From Thermaceae bacterium (GTDB lineage: Bacteria > Deinococcota > Deinococci > Deinococcales > Marinithermaceae), in contig JALUED010000024.1 of NCBI GenBank assembly GCA_027053145.1, positions 1 through 6,062 on the forward strand: a stretch of DNA of 6,062 bases, given 5' to 3'. Positions 1 through 5,768 of this stretch are shown in pieces. The notes beneath the pieces are model-generated. The model saw only the letters and a list, made by a program, of their open reading frames with translations, was not told the origin of the DNA and ran no database searches. Each line of letters opens with the position of its first letter. Position 1 is the stretch's first letter. Position numbers and translations under genes: made by a program.

Positions 1-563
1 AAGAAGTCGAGGAAGGCGGCCACGTCCTTGAAAAAGTCGGGGTGGACGTCGCGGCGCACCCCGCCGAAGGTGAAGTAGTTGGGGAGCATCCGGGCGCCGG
101 CGGTCTTCTCGGTGATCTCGAGAATCCACTCGCGGTCCCGGAAGGTGTAGAGGAAGGGGGTGATCGCCCCCAGGTCGAGCATGCTCGTGCCCAGCCAGAC
201 CAGGTGGCTCGCGATGCGGAAGAGCTCGAAGAAGATCACCCGGAGGTACTGGGCGCGCTTCGGCACCTCGACGCCAAGCAGGTCCTCCACCGCCAGGATG
301 AAGGGAAGCTCGTTCTGGAGCCCGGAGACGTAATCCATCCGGTCGGTGTAGGCGATGATCTGGGGGTAGGTGCGGGCCTCCTCGATCTTCTCGTGGTTGC
401 GGTGGAGGAAGCCGATGTGGGGCACCGCCCGGGTGATCCGCTCGCCGTCGAGCCCGATCACCACCTTCAAAACGCCGTGGGTCGCCGGGTGCTGGGGCCC
501 CATGTTGACAATCATCTCGTCGGTGCGGCCCGGCACCGGCTCGAGGGTGGTGGGCCCCTTCAC
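1..563 (-). CDS. nuoD: NADH-quinone oxidoreductase subunit D (NuoD/Nqo4), N-terminal 187 residues, cut by the window edge
   Basis: 49-kDa-type subunit of respiratory complex I. It sits in the peripheral arm and, with NuoB, forms the quinone-reduction site. The visible part starts with a GTG at 563. The family signature GPQHPATHG is at residues 22-30, PHIGFLHRNHEK at 48-59, and TDRMDY at 73-78. By alignment from memory, His29 and Tyr78 correspond to the quinone-site His38 and Tyr87 of Thermus thermophilus Nqo4, so the site looks intact. The usual glycine after the HR or HT pair is Asn56 here. The GTG overlaps the nuoC stop by 4 bp (GTGA), and a purine-rich GGAGGAAGGGGG lies just upstream, which supports this start. 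The 3' part lies beyond position 1. The family is about 400 residues long, so a little under half is present. Family assignment is certain; similarity to T. thermophilus Nqo4 is only moderate. Confidence 0.96.
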   Translation of the reverse strand, partial: MKGPTTLEPVPGRTDEMIVNMGPQHPATHGVLKVVIGLDGERITRAVPHIGFLHRNHEKIEEARTYPQIIAYTDRMDYVSGLQNELPFILAVEDLLGVEVPKRAQYLRVIFFELFRIASHLVWLGTSMLDLGAITPFLYTFRDREWILEITEKTAGARMLPNYFTFGGVRRDVHPDFFKDVAAFLDF

Positions 564-1027
564 GCCTCACCCCCTTCCTCCCAGGGCGGGGTCTCGGGCC
601 AGGGGGCCGGCTGCCAGTCGGGCAGGAGGTAGCCCCCGGTGTCGTAGCGCTTTTGCAAGGGATGGATCGTCCAGTCCTCTTCAAGCAGGATCCGCCTCAG
701 GTCGGGGTGGCCCGCAAAGCGGATGCCCACGAGGTCGTAGGCCTCGCGCTCGAACCACTCAAGGCCGGGCCAGAGGTCGGTGACGCTCGGCACCACCGGA
801 TCGTCGTAGGGCACGTCGGTGAAGACGGTGACCTTCCGGCCGCTCGCCATGCCGTAGAGGTGGACCACCACCCGAAGGCCGTAGCCCGTGTCCATCCCGG
901 TGAGCGAGCGGGGGTAGTCGAGGCCCTCGGCCTTCAGGGCCTCAAGCAGGGCCCGGTAGTCCTCGGGGTGGACGGCGTAGACCTCCTCGTCGAACTCGGT
1001 GGTCTTCCGATAGCGGAGCTCCTTCAT
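560..1027 (-). CDS. nuoC: NADH-quinone oxidoreductase subunit C (NuoC/Nqo5, 30-kDa subunit)
   Basis: Peripheral-arm subunit of complex I that packs against NuoD and NuoB; it carries no cofactor. The product is 155 residues. The 30-kDa subunit signature runs from residue 93 to 128: [12 protein letters not shown], then [14 protein letters not shown], then HPLQKRY. The start is the ATG at 1027, which shares ATGA with the nuoB stop; GGAGGG lies 10 nt upstream. The reading frame stays open upstream to 1291, but that part only runs through nuoB in another frame and gives low-complexity Gly/Arg/Pro sequence, so it was not used. At 155 residues it is short; from memory T. thermophilus Nqo5 is about 207, and the extra length there is at the C-terminus. 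Here the protein ends soon after the signature with a Pro/Trp/Glu-rich tail. It overlaps nuoD by 4 bp. Confidence 0.96.
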   Translation of the reverse strand: MKELRYRKTTEFDEEVYAVHPEDYRALLEALKAEGLDYPRSLTGMDTGYGLRVVVHLYGMASGRKVTVFTDVPYDDPVVPSVTDLWPGLEWFEREAYDLVGIRFAGHPDLRRILLEEDWTIHPLQKRYDTGGYLLPDWQPAPWPETPPWEEGGEA

Positions 1028-1578
1028 AGCACCGGCACCCTCCCGTCCTTGCCGGGCTCGGCGAAGACGTCGTAGTCGGTGGGGACGACCTGGGCCTTTC
1101 GGTAGCGGAGCCTTCGGTCGGCGATCTTGTCGCGGAGCAGCAAAAGCCCCTGAAGGAGCGCCTCGGGGCGGGGCGGGCAACCGGGGACGTAGACGTCCAC
1201 CGGGACGATCTTGTCCACCCCCTCCACCACCGAGTAGCCCTGGCGGAATGGGCCGCCCTGGTTGGCACAGGCCCCCATGCTGACCACCCACTTGGGCTCG
1301 GCGAGCTGCTCGTAGAGCCGCCGAACGCGCTTGGCGATCTTCTTATTCACCGTGCCCGAGATGATCATCAGGTCGGCCTGCCGGGGGCTGTTCCGAAAGA
1401 ACATCCCCAATCGGTCGGCGTCCACCTTCGGGGTCCAGGTGGCCATCATCTCGATGGCGCAGCAGGCGATCCCGAAGGTAAGCGGCCAAAGGCTCCGGCT
1501 TCGGGCCAGGTTGATCACGTCGTCGAGCGTGCCGAGGATGATGTTCCGCGGCCGCTCCTCGGTGCCTAGTAGACCCAC
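1024..1578 (-). CDS. nuoB: NADH-quinone oxidoreductase subunit B (NuoB/Nqo6), N2 iron-sulfur cluster subunit
   Basis: Complex I subunit that binds the terminal [4Fe-4S] cluster N2, which passes electrons to quinone at the NuoB/NuoD interface. The product is 184 residues. All four cluster ligands are visible: the tandem Cys39-Cys40 in [11 protein letters not shown], Cys104 in [10 protein letters not shown], and Cys134 in [26 protein letters not shown] at residues 64-75 is another family hallmark. The start is a GTG at 1578, inside the end of nuoA (13-bp overlap); GAGGGGGG sits 7 nt upstream of it. The stop overlaps the nuoC start by 4 bp. The C-terminus after residue 150 ([15 protein letters not shown] and on) and the insert-free [11 protein letters not shown] region differ from T. 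thermophilus Nqo6 as I remember it. This suggests a divergent version, though the family call is not in doubt. Confidence 0.97.
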   Translation of the reverse strand: MGLLGTEERPRNIILGTLDDVINLARSRSLWPLTFGIACCAIEMMATWTPKVDADRLGMFFRNSPRQADLMIISGTVNKKIAKRVRRLYEQLAEPKWVVSMGACANQGGPFRQGYSVVEGVDKIVPVDVYVPGCPPRPEALLQGLLLLRDKIADRRLRYRKAQVVPTDYDVFAEPGKDGRVPVL

Positions 1579-1943
1579 TTCAACACCCCCCTCAGCCAGG
1601 CGTAGACGAGGCCCGCCGCCAGGATGGCGACGAAAACGGTGACCTCGATGACCCCGAGCCAGCCGAGCTTGTCAAAGGCGGGCGCCCAGGGGAAGAGGAG
1701 CGCCGCCTCCACGTCGAAGATCAAAAAGAGCAAGGCGTAGAGGTAGTAGTGGACGCTGACCCGGATCTCGGTGGTCCCGATCGTGACCTCGCCGGACTCG
1801 TAGACCTCGAGCTTGGCGCCGCCCTTCGGCCGCGCCCCCACCAAAAGGCGGGAGAGCAGGATGGTGCCGTAGACGATGGCAACCCCCACCACGGCAAAGG
1901 CGGCCACAAGCAGCGCCGCCTCGAGCTGGGCTTGGTACTGCAC
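1566..1943 (-). CDS. nuoA: NADH-quinone oxidoreductase subunit A (NuoA/Nqo7), membrane subunit
   Basis: Small membrane subunit of complex I, at the junction of membrane and peripheral arms beside the quinone channel. The product is 125 residues with three hydrophobic segments at about 8-31, 66-87 and 94-116, the usual NuoA layout. The loop after the first helix has YESGE at 48-52, where many homologues have YECG. The second helix carries LFLIFDVE at 72-79, with the conserved acidic Asp77 and Glu79. The start is a GTG at 1943; GAAAGGGGG ends 8 nt upstream, which supports it. This is the first gene of the leftward operon, and its last codons overlap nuoB by 13 bp. Its leader contains an inverted repeat, described separately. 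Confidence 0.96.
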   Translation of the reverse strand: MQYQAQLEAALLVAAFAVVGVAIVYGTILLSRLLVGARPKGGAKLEVYESGEVTIGTTEIRVSVHYYLYALLFLIFDVEAALLFPWAPAFDKLGWLGVIEVTVFVAILAAGLVYAWLRGVLKWVY

Positions 1944-1962
1944 CTGGCAGGCCCCCTTTCTC

Positions 1963-1978
1963 GCGCCCCCACGGGCGC
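1963..1978 (-). repeat. Inverted repeat (6-bp arms, 4-nt loop) in the nuo operon leader
   Basis: GCGCCC at 1963-1968 and GGGCGC at 1973-1978 are perfect complements around a 4-nt loop. On the minus strand this would form a short GC-only hairpin a few bases before the nuoA ribosome-binding site (1960-1952). No T-run follows on either strand, so it is not an intrinsic terminator. It could be a leader stem-loop that stabilises the mRNA or affects translation, or a chance palindrome in GC-rich DNA. Confidence 0.4.
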
Positions 1979-1987
1979 ACCCCGCTT

Positions 1988-1993
1988 ATCTTA
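1988..1993 (-). promoter_or_regulatory. Possible -10 box of the nuo operon promoter
   Basis: On the minus strand TAAGAT matches TATAAT at four of six positions. It lies in the only AT-rich island (about 1985-1998) of the divergent region, at a sensible distance from the nuoA GTG. It would give a leader of about 38 nt containing the inverted repeat and the ribosome-binding site. No good -35 box is seen 16-18 bp upstream, so the call is weak. Confidence 0.3.
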
Positions 1994-2042
1994 GCTAGAG
2001 CCCGAAGGGGCGTTTGCCCACTGGATTCCCATCTTGCGTCCT

Positions 2043-2048
2043 TAGAAT
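2043..2048 (+). promoter_or_regulatory. -10 box for the amidase gene, giving a very short leader
   Basis: TAGAAT matches TATAAT at five of six positions and lies 10 nt before the ATG at 2059. Transcription starting 6-7 nt after the box would leave a leader of only about 4 nt. No strong -35 hexamer is visible; the nearest candidate, TTGCCC at 2014-2019, is 23 bp away. If the box is real, it rules out the upstream TTG (2014) and ATG (2047) as starts. Confidence 0.45.
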
Positions 2049-2058
2049 GGGGGCGCGC

Positions 2059-3138
2059 ATGCGGCGCTGGCTGACCCTGCTCCTCGCCCTAGGGGTTGCC
2101 CTGGCCAACCCCCGGATCGGCCTGCACCAAGGGTTCACCCGGGTCGTGCTCGACCTGCCGAAGCACGCCACCTACCGCGTCCTCGAGCGAAAAGGGGTTC
2201 TCCTGGTCCGCCTCTCCGGCTACGCGCTCAAGCCCCAGCGGGCCGCGGTGAAAAGCCCGGAGCTCCTCGAGTACGAGACCCGGGGCGCGGAGCTCGTCCT
2301 TCGGGTGCCGCCGGGGGTGGAGGCTAAGGCGTTCGTGCTCGAGGGCACCACCCCCGGCACCTACCGCCTCGTGCTCGACCTGAAAAAGGGCGCCGCCCAA
2401 GCGGCGAAAAAGCCCGAGCCCCCGAGGCCCGTGGTGGTCCTCGACCCCGGCCACGGCGGGCCCGACCCCGGGGCGGTGGGCTACGTGGTGGAAAAGGAGG
2501 TCACCCTGGACGTCGCGCTTCGGACGAAGCGAATCCTCGAGGCGCAGGGCATCCGGGTGCTCCTCACCCGCGACCGCGACACCGACCTCGCTCCTCCGGG
2601 CGAAAAGGACCTCTGGAAGCGCAAGGTCCTGGACCTCAAAAAACGCGCCAGCATGGCCGACGCCAAGAAAACCCTCTTCGTCTCGATCCACGTCAACTCG
2701 GCGCCGCGGCCGGCGGCGGGGATCGAAACCTACTACCTGGGGCGGGCGATCGACCCCGAGGCGCAAAGGCTTGCGGTCTGGGAAAACGGCGGCGGCGAGA
2801 TCGGCCGGCGGCTCACCCAGGAGACCGAGACCCTCACCGACCGGGCGCTCAAAGACCTCGTGGCCCAGGCCAACCTCGCCTTCTCGGCCCAGCTCGCCCG
2901 CACCCTCCAGGCCCGGTTGGTGCAGGCCGCCGGCTCCCCCGACCGGGGGGTCCACTCGGCACCGCTCTACGTGCTCCGCTACGCCCGGATCCCGGCGGTG
3001 CTGGTCGAGGTCGGGTTCGCCAACCACCCCACCGAGGGCCGCCGCCTCGCCCGGCCCGAGCACCGCCAGCGCCTGGCCGAGGGGATCGCCGAGGGCATCC
3101 TGCGGTTTTTGGCGAGCGGCGCCTACGCGTTTAAGTAG
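2059..3138 (+). CDS. Secreted N-acetylmuramoyl-L-alanine amidase (AMIN + Amidase_3, AmiC-like)
   Basis: Zinc-dependent peptidoglycan hydrolase that cuts the amide bond between N-acetylmuramic acid and L-alanine; it probably acts outside the cytoplasmic membrane during cell separation or wall turnover. The product is 359 residues. A short signal peptide (about 1-16, MRRWLTLLLALGVALA) is followed by an AMIN-type beta-rich domain at about 19-110 that should target it to the envelope. A linker rich in Ala, Lys and Pro spans 111-124, and the Amidase_3 catalytic domain about 125-354. Zinc and catalytic residues are all present: His132 in LDPGHGGPDPGAVG, Glu145 in VVEKEV, His211 in VSIHVNS, and the catalytic Glu317 in LVEVGFANHP. 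The frame is open back to a TTG at 2014, but that adds 15 residues in front of an obvious signal peptide. The ATG at 2059 is preferred. No terminator is visible after it; the next gene on this strand starts 147 bp later. Confidence 0.95.
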   Translation: MRRWLTLLLALGVALANPRIGLHQGFTRVVLDLPKHATYRVLERKGVLLVRLSGYALKPQRAAVKSPELLEYETRGAELVLRVPPGVEAKAFVLEGTTPGTYRLVLDLKKGAAQAAKKPEPPRPVVVLDPGHGGPDPGAVGYVVEKEVTLDVALRTKRILEAQGIRVLLTRDRDTDLAPPGEKDLWKRKVLDLKKRASMADAKKTLFVSIHVNSAPRPAAGIETYYLGRAIDPEAQRLAVWENGGGEIGRRLTQETETLTDRALKDLVAQANLAFSAQLARTLQARLVQAAGSPDRGVHSAPLYVLRYARIPAVLVEVGFANHPTEGRRLARPEHRQRLAEGIAEGILRFLASGAYAFK

Positions 3139-3258
3139 GCCCGGGCGGCGAGGTCGAAGACCGTGTGGCCGGTGGACTCGAAGACCACGGTTCCAAGACC
3201 CCGGAGGCGTGCCCCTCCCGAGCGCGAGGGAAGACGGCGGCATGCGGGCATCCCCACC
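3123..3258 (-). pseudogene. Remnant of the 3' end of an ornithine cyclodeaminase/mu-crystallin-family gene, frameshifted
   Basis: On the minus strand, 3197 down to the TAG at 3125-3123 reads LGTVVFESTGHTVFDLAA and then a short tail. This resembles the typical C-terminal end of the family, of the form TVFdStG(h/l)...DLA.A. In a second frame, 3243 to 3199 reads LALGRGTPPG, like the LGR..PG segment that comes just before it in these proteins. Dropping one base near 3198 joins the two frames in the right order. Upstream, that second frame meets a stop at 3261-3259, and the deoC promoter and start follow, so only about 44 of some 300 codons would remain. The 3' end also overlaps the last codons of the amidase gene. 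This is judged from remembered family motifs, not an alignment. The alternative is chance coding potential in non-coding DNA, but the match is long for chance. Confidence 0.5.
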
Positions 3259-3273
3259 CTAAAACCGGGGCGG

Positions 3274-3279
3274 TAAAGT
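3274..3279 (+). promoter_or_regulatory. -10 box of a leaderless promoter for the deoC-mre operon
   Basis: TAAAGT matches TATAAT at four of six positions and fits the TAnnnT pattern. It ends 6 nt before the ATG at 3286. Transcription would start at or within a base or two of the A of the ATG, giving a leaderless mRNA, a well-known arrangement in Deinococcus and Thermus. No ribosome-binding site precedes the ATG, which agrees with this. No clear -35 box is seen. Confidence 0.55.
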
Positions 3280-3285
3280 GGCCCT

Positions 3286-3936
3286 ATGGACCTCGAGCTC
3301 GCCAGGTACATTGACCATACCCTCCTCAAACCGGAGGCCACCGAAGCCGACATCCGGCGGCTCGTGCGGGAGGCGCTCGACCACTACTTCTACGCGGTCT
3401 GCGTCAACCCGCGCTTCGTTCCGCTCGTGATGGAGGAAAAGGGCGCCGCCCCCCTCAGGGTGGCGGCGGTGGTGGGCTTTCCCCTGGGGGCGAACGCAAG
3501 CCCCATCAAGGCCGCCGAGGCCGCCCTCGCGGTGGCGCAAGGGGCCGACGAGATCGACATGGTGATCCCGATCGGCGCCGCCAGGGCCGGCGACCTCGCC
3601 GCGGTGGAGGCCGACGTGCGGGCGGTGCGCGAGGCCGTGCCGAGGGCGGTGCTCAAGGTGATTTTGGAGACCGGGTTCTTCGCCCCCGAGGCGCTCCGCC
3701 CCCTGGCCGAGGCCGCGATCCGGGGTGGGGCCGACTTCCTCAAGACCTCGACCGGGTTTGGGCCCCGGGGGGCGAGCCTCGAGGACGTCCGCCTTCTGAA
3801 GGAGGTCGCCGCCGGCCGGGCCGAGGTGAAGGCCTCGGGCGGCATCCGCGACCGCGAGACCGCCTGGGCGATGATCGAGGCCGGCGCCAGCCGCATCGGC
3901 ACCTCGTCCGGCGTGCGGCTTGTCGAGGGGGCATGA
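3286..3936 (+). CDS. deoC: Deoxyribose-phosphate aldolase (DERA)
   Basis: Class I aldolase that splits 2-deoxy-D-ribose 5-phosphate into acetaldehyde and glyceraldehyde 3-phosphate in deoxynucleoside breakdown; cytosolic TIM barrel. The product is 216 residues. It opens with YIDHTLLKPEAT. The Schiff-base Lys153 lies in DFLKTSTGFGPRGAS, the second catalytic Lys182 in VKASGGIRD, and the catalytic Asp91 in DEIDMVIP. VVGFPLG and LKVILETGFFAPEA are further hallmarks. The sequence is close to the Thermus enzyme as I recall it. The protein stops right after GTSSGVRLVEGA and lacks the short tail ending in tyrosine that matters in the E. coli enzyme. The ATG at 3286 has no ribosome-binding site but a -10 box just before it. 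The stop overlaps the maf start by 4 bp (ATGA). It is the first gene of the operon. Confidence 0.97.
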   Translation: MDLELARYIDHTLLKPEATEADIRRLVREALDHYFYAVCVNPRFVPLVMEEKGAAPLRVAAVVGFPLGANASPIKAAEAALAVAQGADEIDMVIPIGAARAGDLAAVEADVRAVREAVPRAVLKVILETGFFAPEALRPLAEAAIRGGADFLKTSTGFGPRGASLEDVRLLKEVAAGRAEVKASGGIRDRETAWAMIEAGASRIGTSSGVRLVEGA

Positions 3937-4505
3937 AGCCGCTGATCCTGGCCTCGAAAAGCCCCCGCCGGCGGGAGCTCCTCGCCCGGCTGGGCATCCC
4001 CTTCGAGGTGCGCGCCCCCAAGGCGGCCGAGCCCCCGCCGGCGCCGCCGCCCGGGCGGTTCGCGCTGGAGCTTGCGGAAAAAAAGGCCCGCTCCGTTTGG
4101 GAGCCGGGGCGGTTTGCCCTTGGCGCCGACACCGTGGTCGCGATCGGCGACCGGATCCTGGGAAAACCCAAGGACCCCGAGGAAAACGCCCGCTACCTCC
4201 GCCTGCTTTCGGGCAGGACCCACACCGTCTACACCGCCGCCAGCGTGGTGGCCCCGGACGGGCGCACCCGGGGGGTGCTCGCCGCCCCCCGGGTCCGGTT
4301 CCGCAGGCTCGATGAGGACGAGATCCAGTGGTACGTAAAAAGCGGCGAGGGCCTTGACAAGGCCGGCGGCTACGGCATCCAGGAAAAGGGCATGGCCCTC
4401 GTCGAACGCGTGGACGGCGACTTCTACGCGGTGGTCGGCCTTCCCGTGCCCCGGGTTTGGGAAGTTCTCAAGGAACTCGGCTACCCTCTCCTCGAGGGGG
4501 GCTAA
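3933..4505 (+). CDS. maf: Maf-family nucleoside triphosphate pyrophosphatase
   Basis: House-cleaning enzyme that hydrolyses nucleoside triphosphates to monophosphate and pyrophosphate, probably dTTP/UTP or modified pyrimidine nucleotides as in the YhdE-type branch; cytosolic. The product is 190 residues. Family motifs are in order: LASKSPRRREL at 6-16 (phosphate-binding loop), GADTVV with the catalytic Asp66, KAGGYGIQ at 143-150, and GDFYAVVGLP near the C-terminus. The start is fixed by the ATGA overlap with deoC. Maf genes sit next to mreBCD in many bacteria, and maf was first linked to septum formation in Bacillus, which fits the neighbours here. An A7 run at 4078-4084 (the Glu-Lys-Lys codons) stands out in this GC-rich gene. 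Substrate choice cannot be settled by eye. Confidence 0.95.
   Translation: MKPLILASKSPRRRELLARLGIPFEVRAPKAAEPPPAPPPGRFALELAEKKARSVWEPGRFALGADTVVAIGDRILGKPKDPEENARYLRLLSGRTHTVYTAASVVAPDGRTRGVLAAPRVRFRRLDEDEIQWYVKSGEGLDKAGGYGIQEKGMALVERVDGDFYAVVGLPVPRVWEVLKELGYPLLEGG
4494..4501 (+). promoter_or_regulatory. Ribosome-binding site that decides the mreC start
   Basis: GAGGGGGG inside the last maf codons lies 8 nt before the TTG at 4510. It is the best-spaced site for any in-frame start here and supports TTG as the mreC initiation codon. The frame has no ATG until 4564 (Met19 in this numbering), at the end of the membrane anchor. Confidence 0.55.
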
Positions 4506-4509
4506 GGGC

Positions 4510-5286
4510 TTGGTCCGGGCGCTTTGGCTTTTGCTCCTTGGGCTTGGGGTGGTGCTCGCGGTGATGACGGCCCGCACCGCCCCCATGGTGGCGCCGGAGC
4601 TGCTCGGAAGGACGGCGCCGGTGCTCTCGCTCGGCCACCGCCTTGGGCAAAACCTGCGGGCGGCGCTCACCACGCTCGCCGACCGGCGGGACTGGCGGAG
4701 CGAGGCCCTCCGGCTCCGGGCCGAAAAAGCCGCCCTCGAACAACGCGTCCTGCGCCTTGAGCTCGAAAACGCCCGCCTTCGGCGGGTGCTCAAGGTTCGC
4801 GAAACCCAGGCTCCCGCGGTGGTGGCGGTGGCCCCGGTCATCGCCGAGGACCCAAGCGGGCTTTTCCGGCGGCTGGTGCTGGGCCTTGGCGCCGAAGCCG
4901 GCCTCGAGGTCGGCATGCCGGTCACCAGCGCCGAGGGGCTCGTGGGGGTGATCCTCGAGGTCACCCCGAAAACGGCCGTGGTTCGCACCCTGGTGGACCC
5001 CGAAAGCGCGGTGGGCGTGCGCCCCGAGCGCAGCCCGGGCCGGGGCATCGCCTACGGAAGGCCGCCGGATCGGCTTCGGGTGCGCTTTCCCCGGGAGGTT
5101 CGGGTCACGGAGGGCGACCTCCTCGTCACCGGCGCGATCGGCGGCCTTTTCCCCGAGGGCATCCCGGTGGGCCGGGTGGTGCGGGTCGAGCCCCCGGGGC
5201 CGGGGGCCCTCGTTTACTGGGCCTGGGCCCGTCCGGCGGTGCGGTTTTCCCTGCTCGAAGAGGTCGTGGTGCTGCGGAGGCTTTAG
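4510..5286 (+). CDS. mreC: Rod shape-determining protein MreC
   Basis: Envelope scaffold of the elongation complex: membrane-anchored, with most of the protein outside the membrane, where it binds and activates PBP2. The product is 258 residues. A single N-terminal anchor spans about 4-19 (ALWLLLLGLGVVLAVM). A heptad-like charged helix, probably the dimerising coiled coil, runs about 60-98 and ends in LRRVLKVRE. The beta-rich MreC domain fills about 102-258, with GLEVGMPVTSAEGLVGVI as its clearest family stretch, then GDLLVTGAIGGLFPEGIPVG. The frame is open far into maf (to about 4354), but the start is placed at the TTG at 4510, 4 bp after the maf stop. This gives a normal anchor and family length. 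The stop shares its last G with the mreD GTG. Confidence 0.94.
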   Translation: MVRALWLLLLGLGVVLAVMTARTAPMVAPELLGRTAPVLSLGHRLGQNLRAALTTLADRRDWRSEALRLRAEKAALEQRVLRLELENARLRRVLKVRETQAPAVVAVAPVIAEDPSGLFRRLVLGLGAEAGLEVGMPVTSAEGLVGVILEVTPKTAVVRTLVDPESAVGVRPERSPGRGIAYGRPPDRLRVRFPREVRVTEGDLLVTGAIGGLFPEGIPVGRVVRVEPPGPGALVYWAWARPAVRFSLLEEVVVLRRL

Positions 5287-5768
5287 TGGCGGCGGTTGGG
5301 CTTTTCCTCCTCACGGTCCTTCTGGCCTCCCTCCTCGCCGGGCTCTTGCCCGATGCGGTCTCGCCCCCGGACCTTTGGTTCCTCTTCGTCGCCGCCCTCA
5401 CCCCCCGGGTCCGGCCCGCCCTCGCCCTTGGCCTCGCCTTCGGCGTGGGACTTTTCGCCGACCTCGCCGGCGGCGGCTACCTGGGGCTCATGGCGGTCGG
5501 GCTCTTGATGGCGAGCTACGCGATCCTTGGGCTTTCCACCTGGCTCCGCTTCGAAGAGCCCCTTGGGCGCGCAACGATCCTCGTGGGGGCGTACCTCGCC
5601 AAGTGGTTCGGGGTCTTCCTGGTGGTCTACGTGCTCGGCCTCTTCCTCGTCGGCCCCCTCGACCTCGCCGGGGCGATCCTGAGCGAGGCCCTCCTTACCG
5701 CCCTTGCCGCTCCCTTCTACCTCCGGCTCGCAGAGGCGATCCTGGGGGAGATCGGCCATGCCGGCTAG
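5286..5768 (+). CDS. mreD: Rod shape-determining membrane protein MreD
   Basis: Integral membrane partner of MreC in the elongation machinery. The product is 160 residues, normal for the family. The sequence is almost wholly hydrophobic with five or six predicted membrane segments, roughly 4-22, 28-40, 46-60, 66-84, 98-122 and 130-148. The family is weakly conserved. LPDLWFLFVAAL-like sequence (PPDLWFLFVAALTP at 27-40) and the FADLAGGGYLG segment after the third helix fit MreD. The start is the GTG at 5286, overlapping the mreC stop by one base; GGAGG lies 5 nt upstream. Position between mreC and a PBP2 gene makes the call firm even though motifs alone are modest. Confidence 0.9.
   Translation: MAAVGLFLLTVLLASLLAGLLPDAVSPPDLWFLFVAALTPRVRPALALGLAFGVGLFADLAGGGYLGLMAVGLLMASYAILGLSTWLRFEEPLGRATILVGAYLAKWFGVFLVVYVLGLFLVGPLDLAGAILSEALLTALAAPFYLRLAEAILGEIGHAG

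Noticed and set aside
42..632. Plus-strand open frames over nuoD and nuoC (42-632, 370-783, 653-1075)
   Set aside because: They lie antisense to genes with clear family motifs, and their translations resemble no known family.
1028..1291. Extension of the nuoC frame upstream into nuoB
   Set aside because: The added sequence is an out-of-frame reading of nuoB, and the ATGA overlap gives a normal start.
2014..2058. Upstream TTG start for the amidase gene
   Set aside because: It adds 15 non-hydrophobic residues before a complete signal peptide and lies upstream of the -10 box.
3139..3146. GCCCGGGC palindrome after the amidase stop as a terminator
   Set aside because: It has only 4-bp arms with no loop, and no T-run follows.
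2089..3243. A 384-codon open frame on the minus strand opposite the amidase gene
   Set aside because: Almost all of it mirrors the amidase gene. Only its first codons (3243-3199) are of interest, and these are reported as part of the gene remnant.
4354..4509. Extension of the mreC frame upstream into maf
   Set aside because: The extra residues are an out-of-frame reading of maf. MreC should begin at the membrane anchor, which the TTG at 4510 provides.
3390..5048. A 552-codon open frame on the minus strand opposite deoC, maf and mreC
   Set aside because: It is low-complexity Arg/Ser/Ala/Pro sequence lying antisense to three well-recognised genes. Long antisense frames are expected at this GC content.
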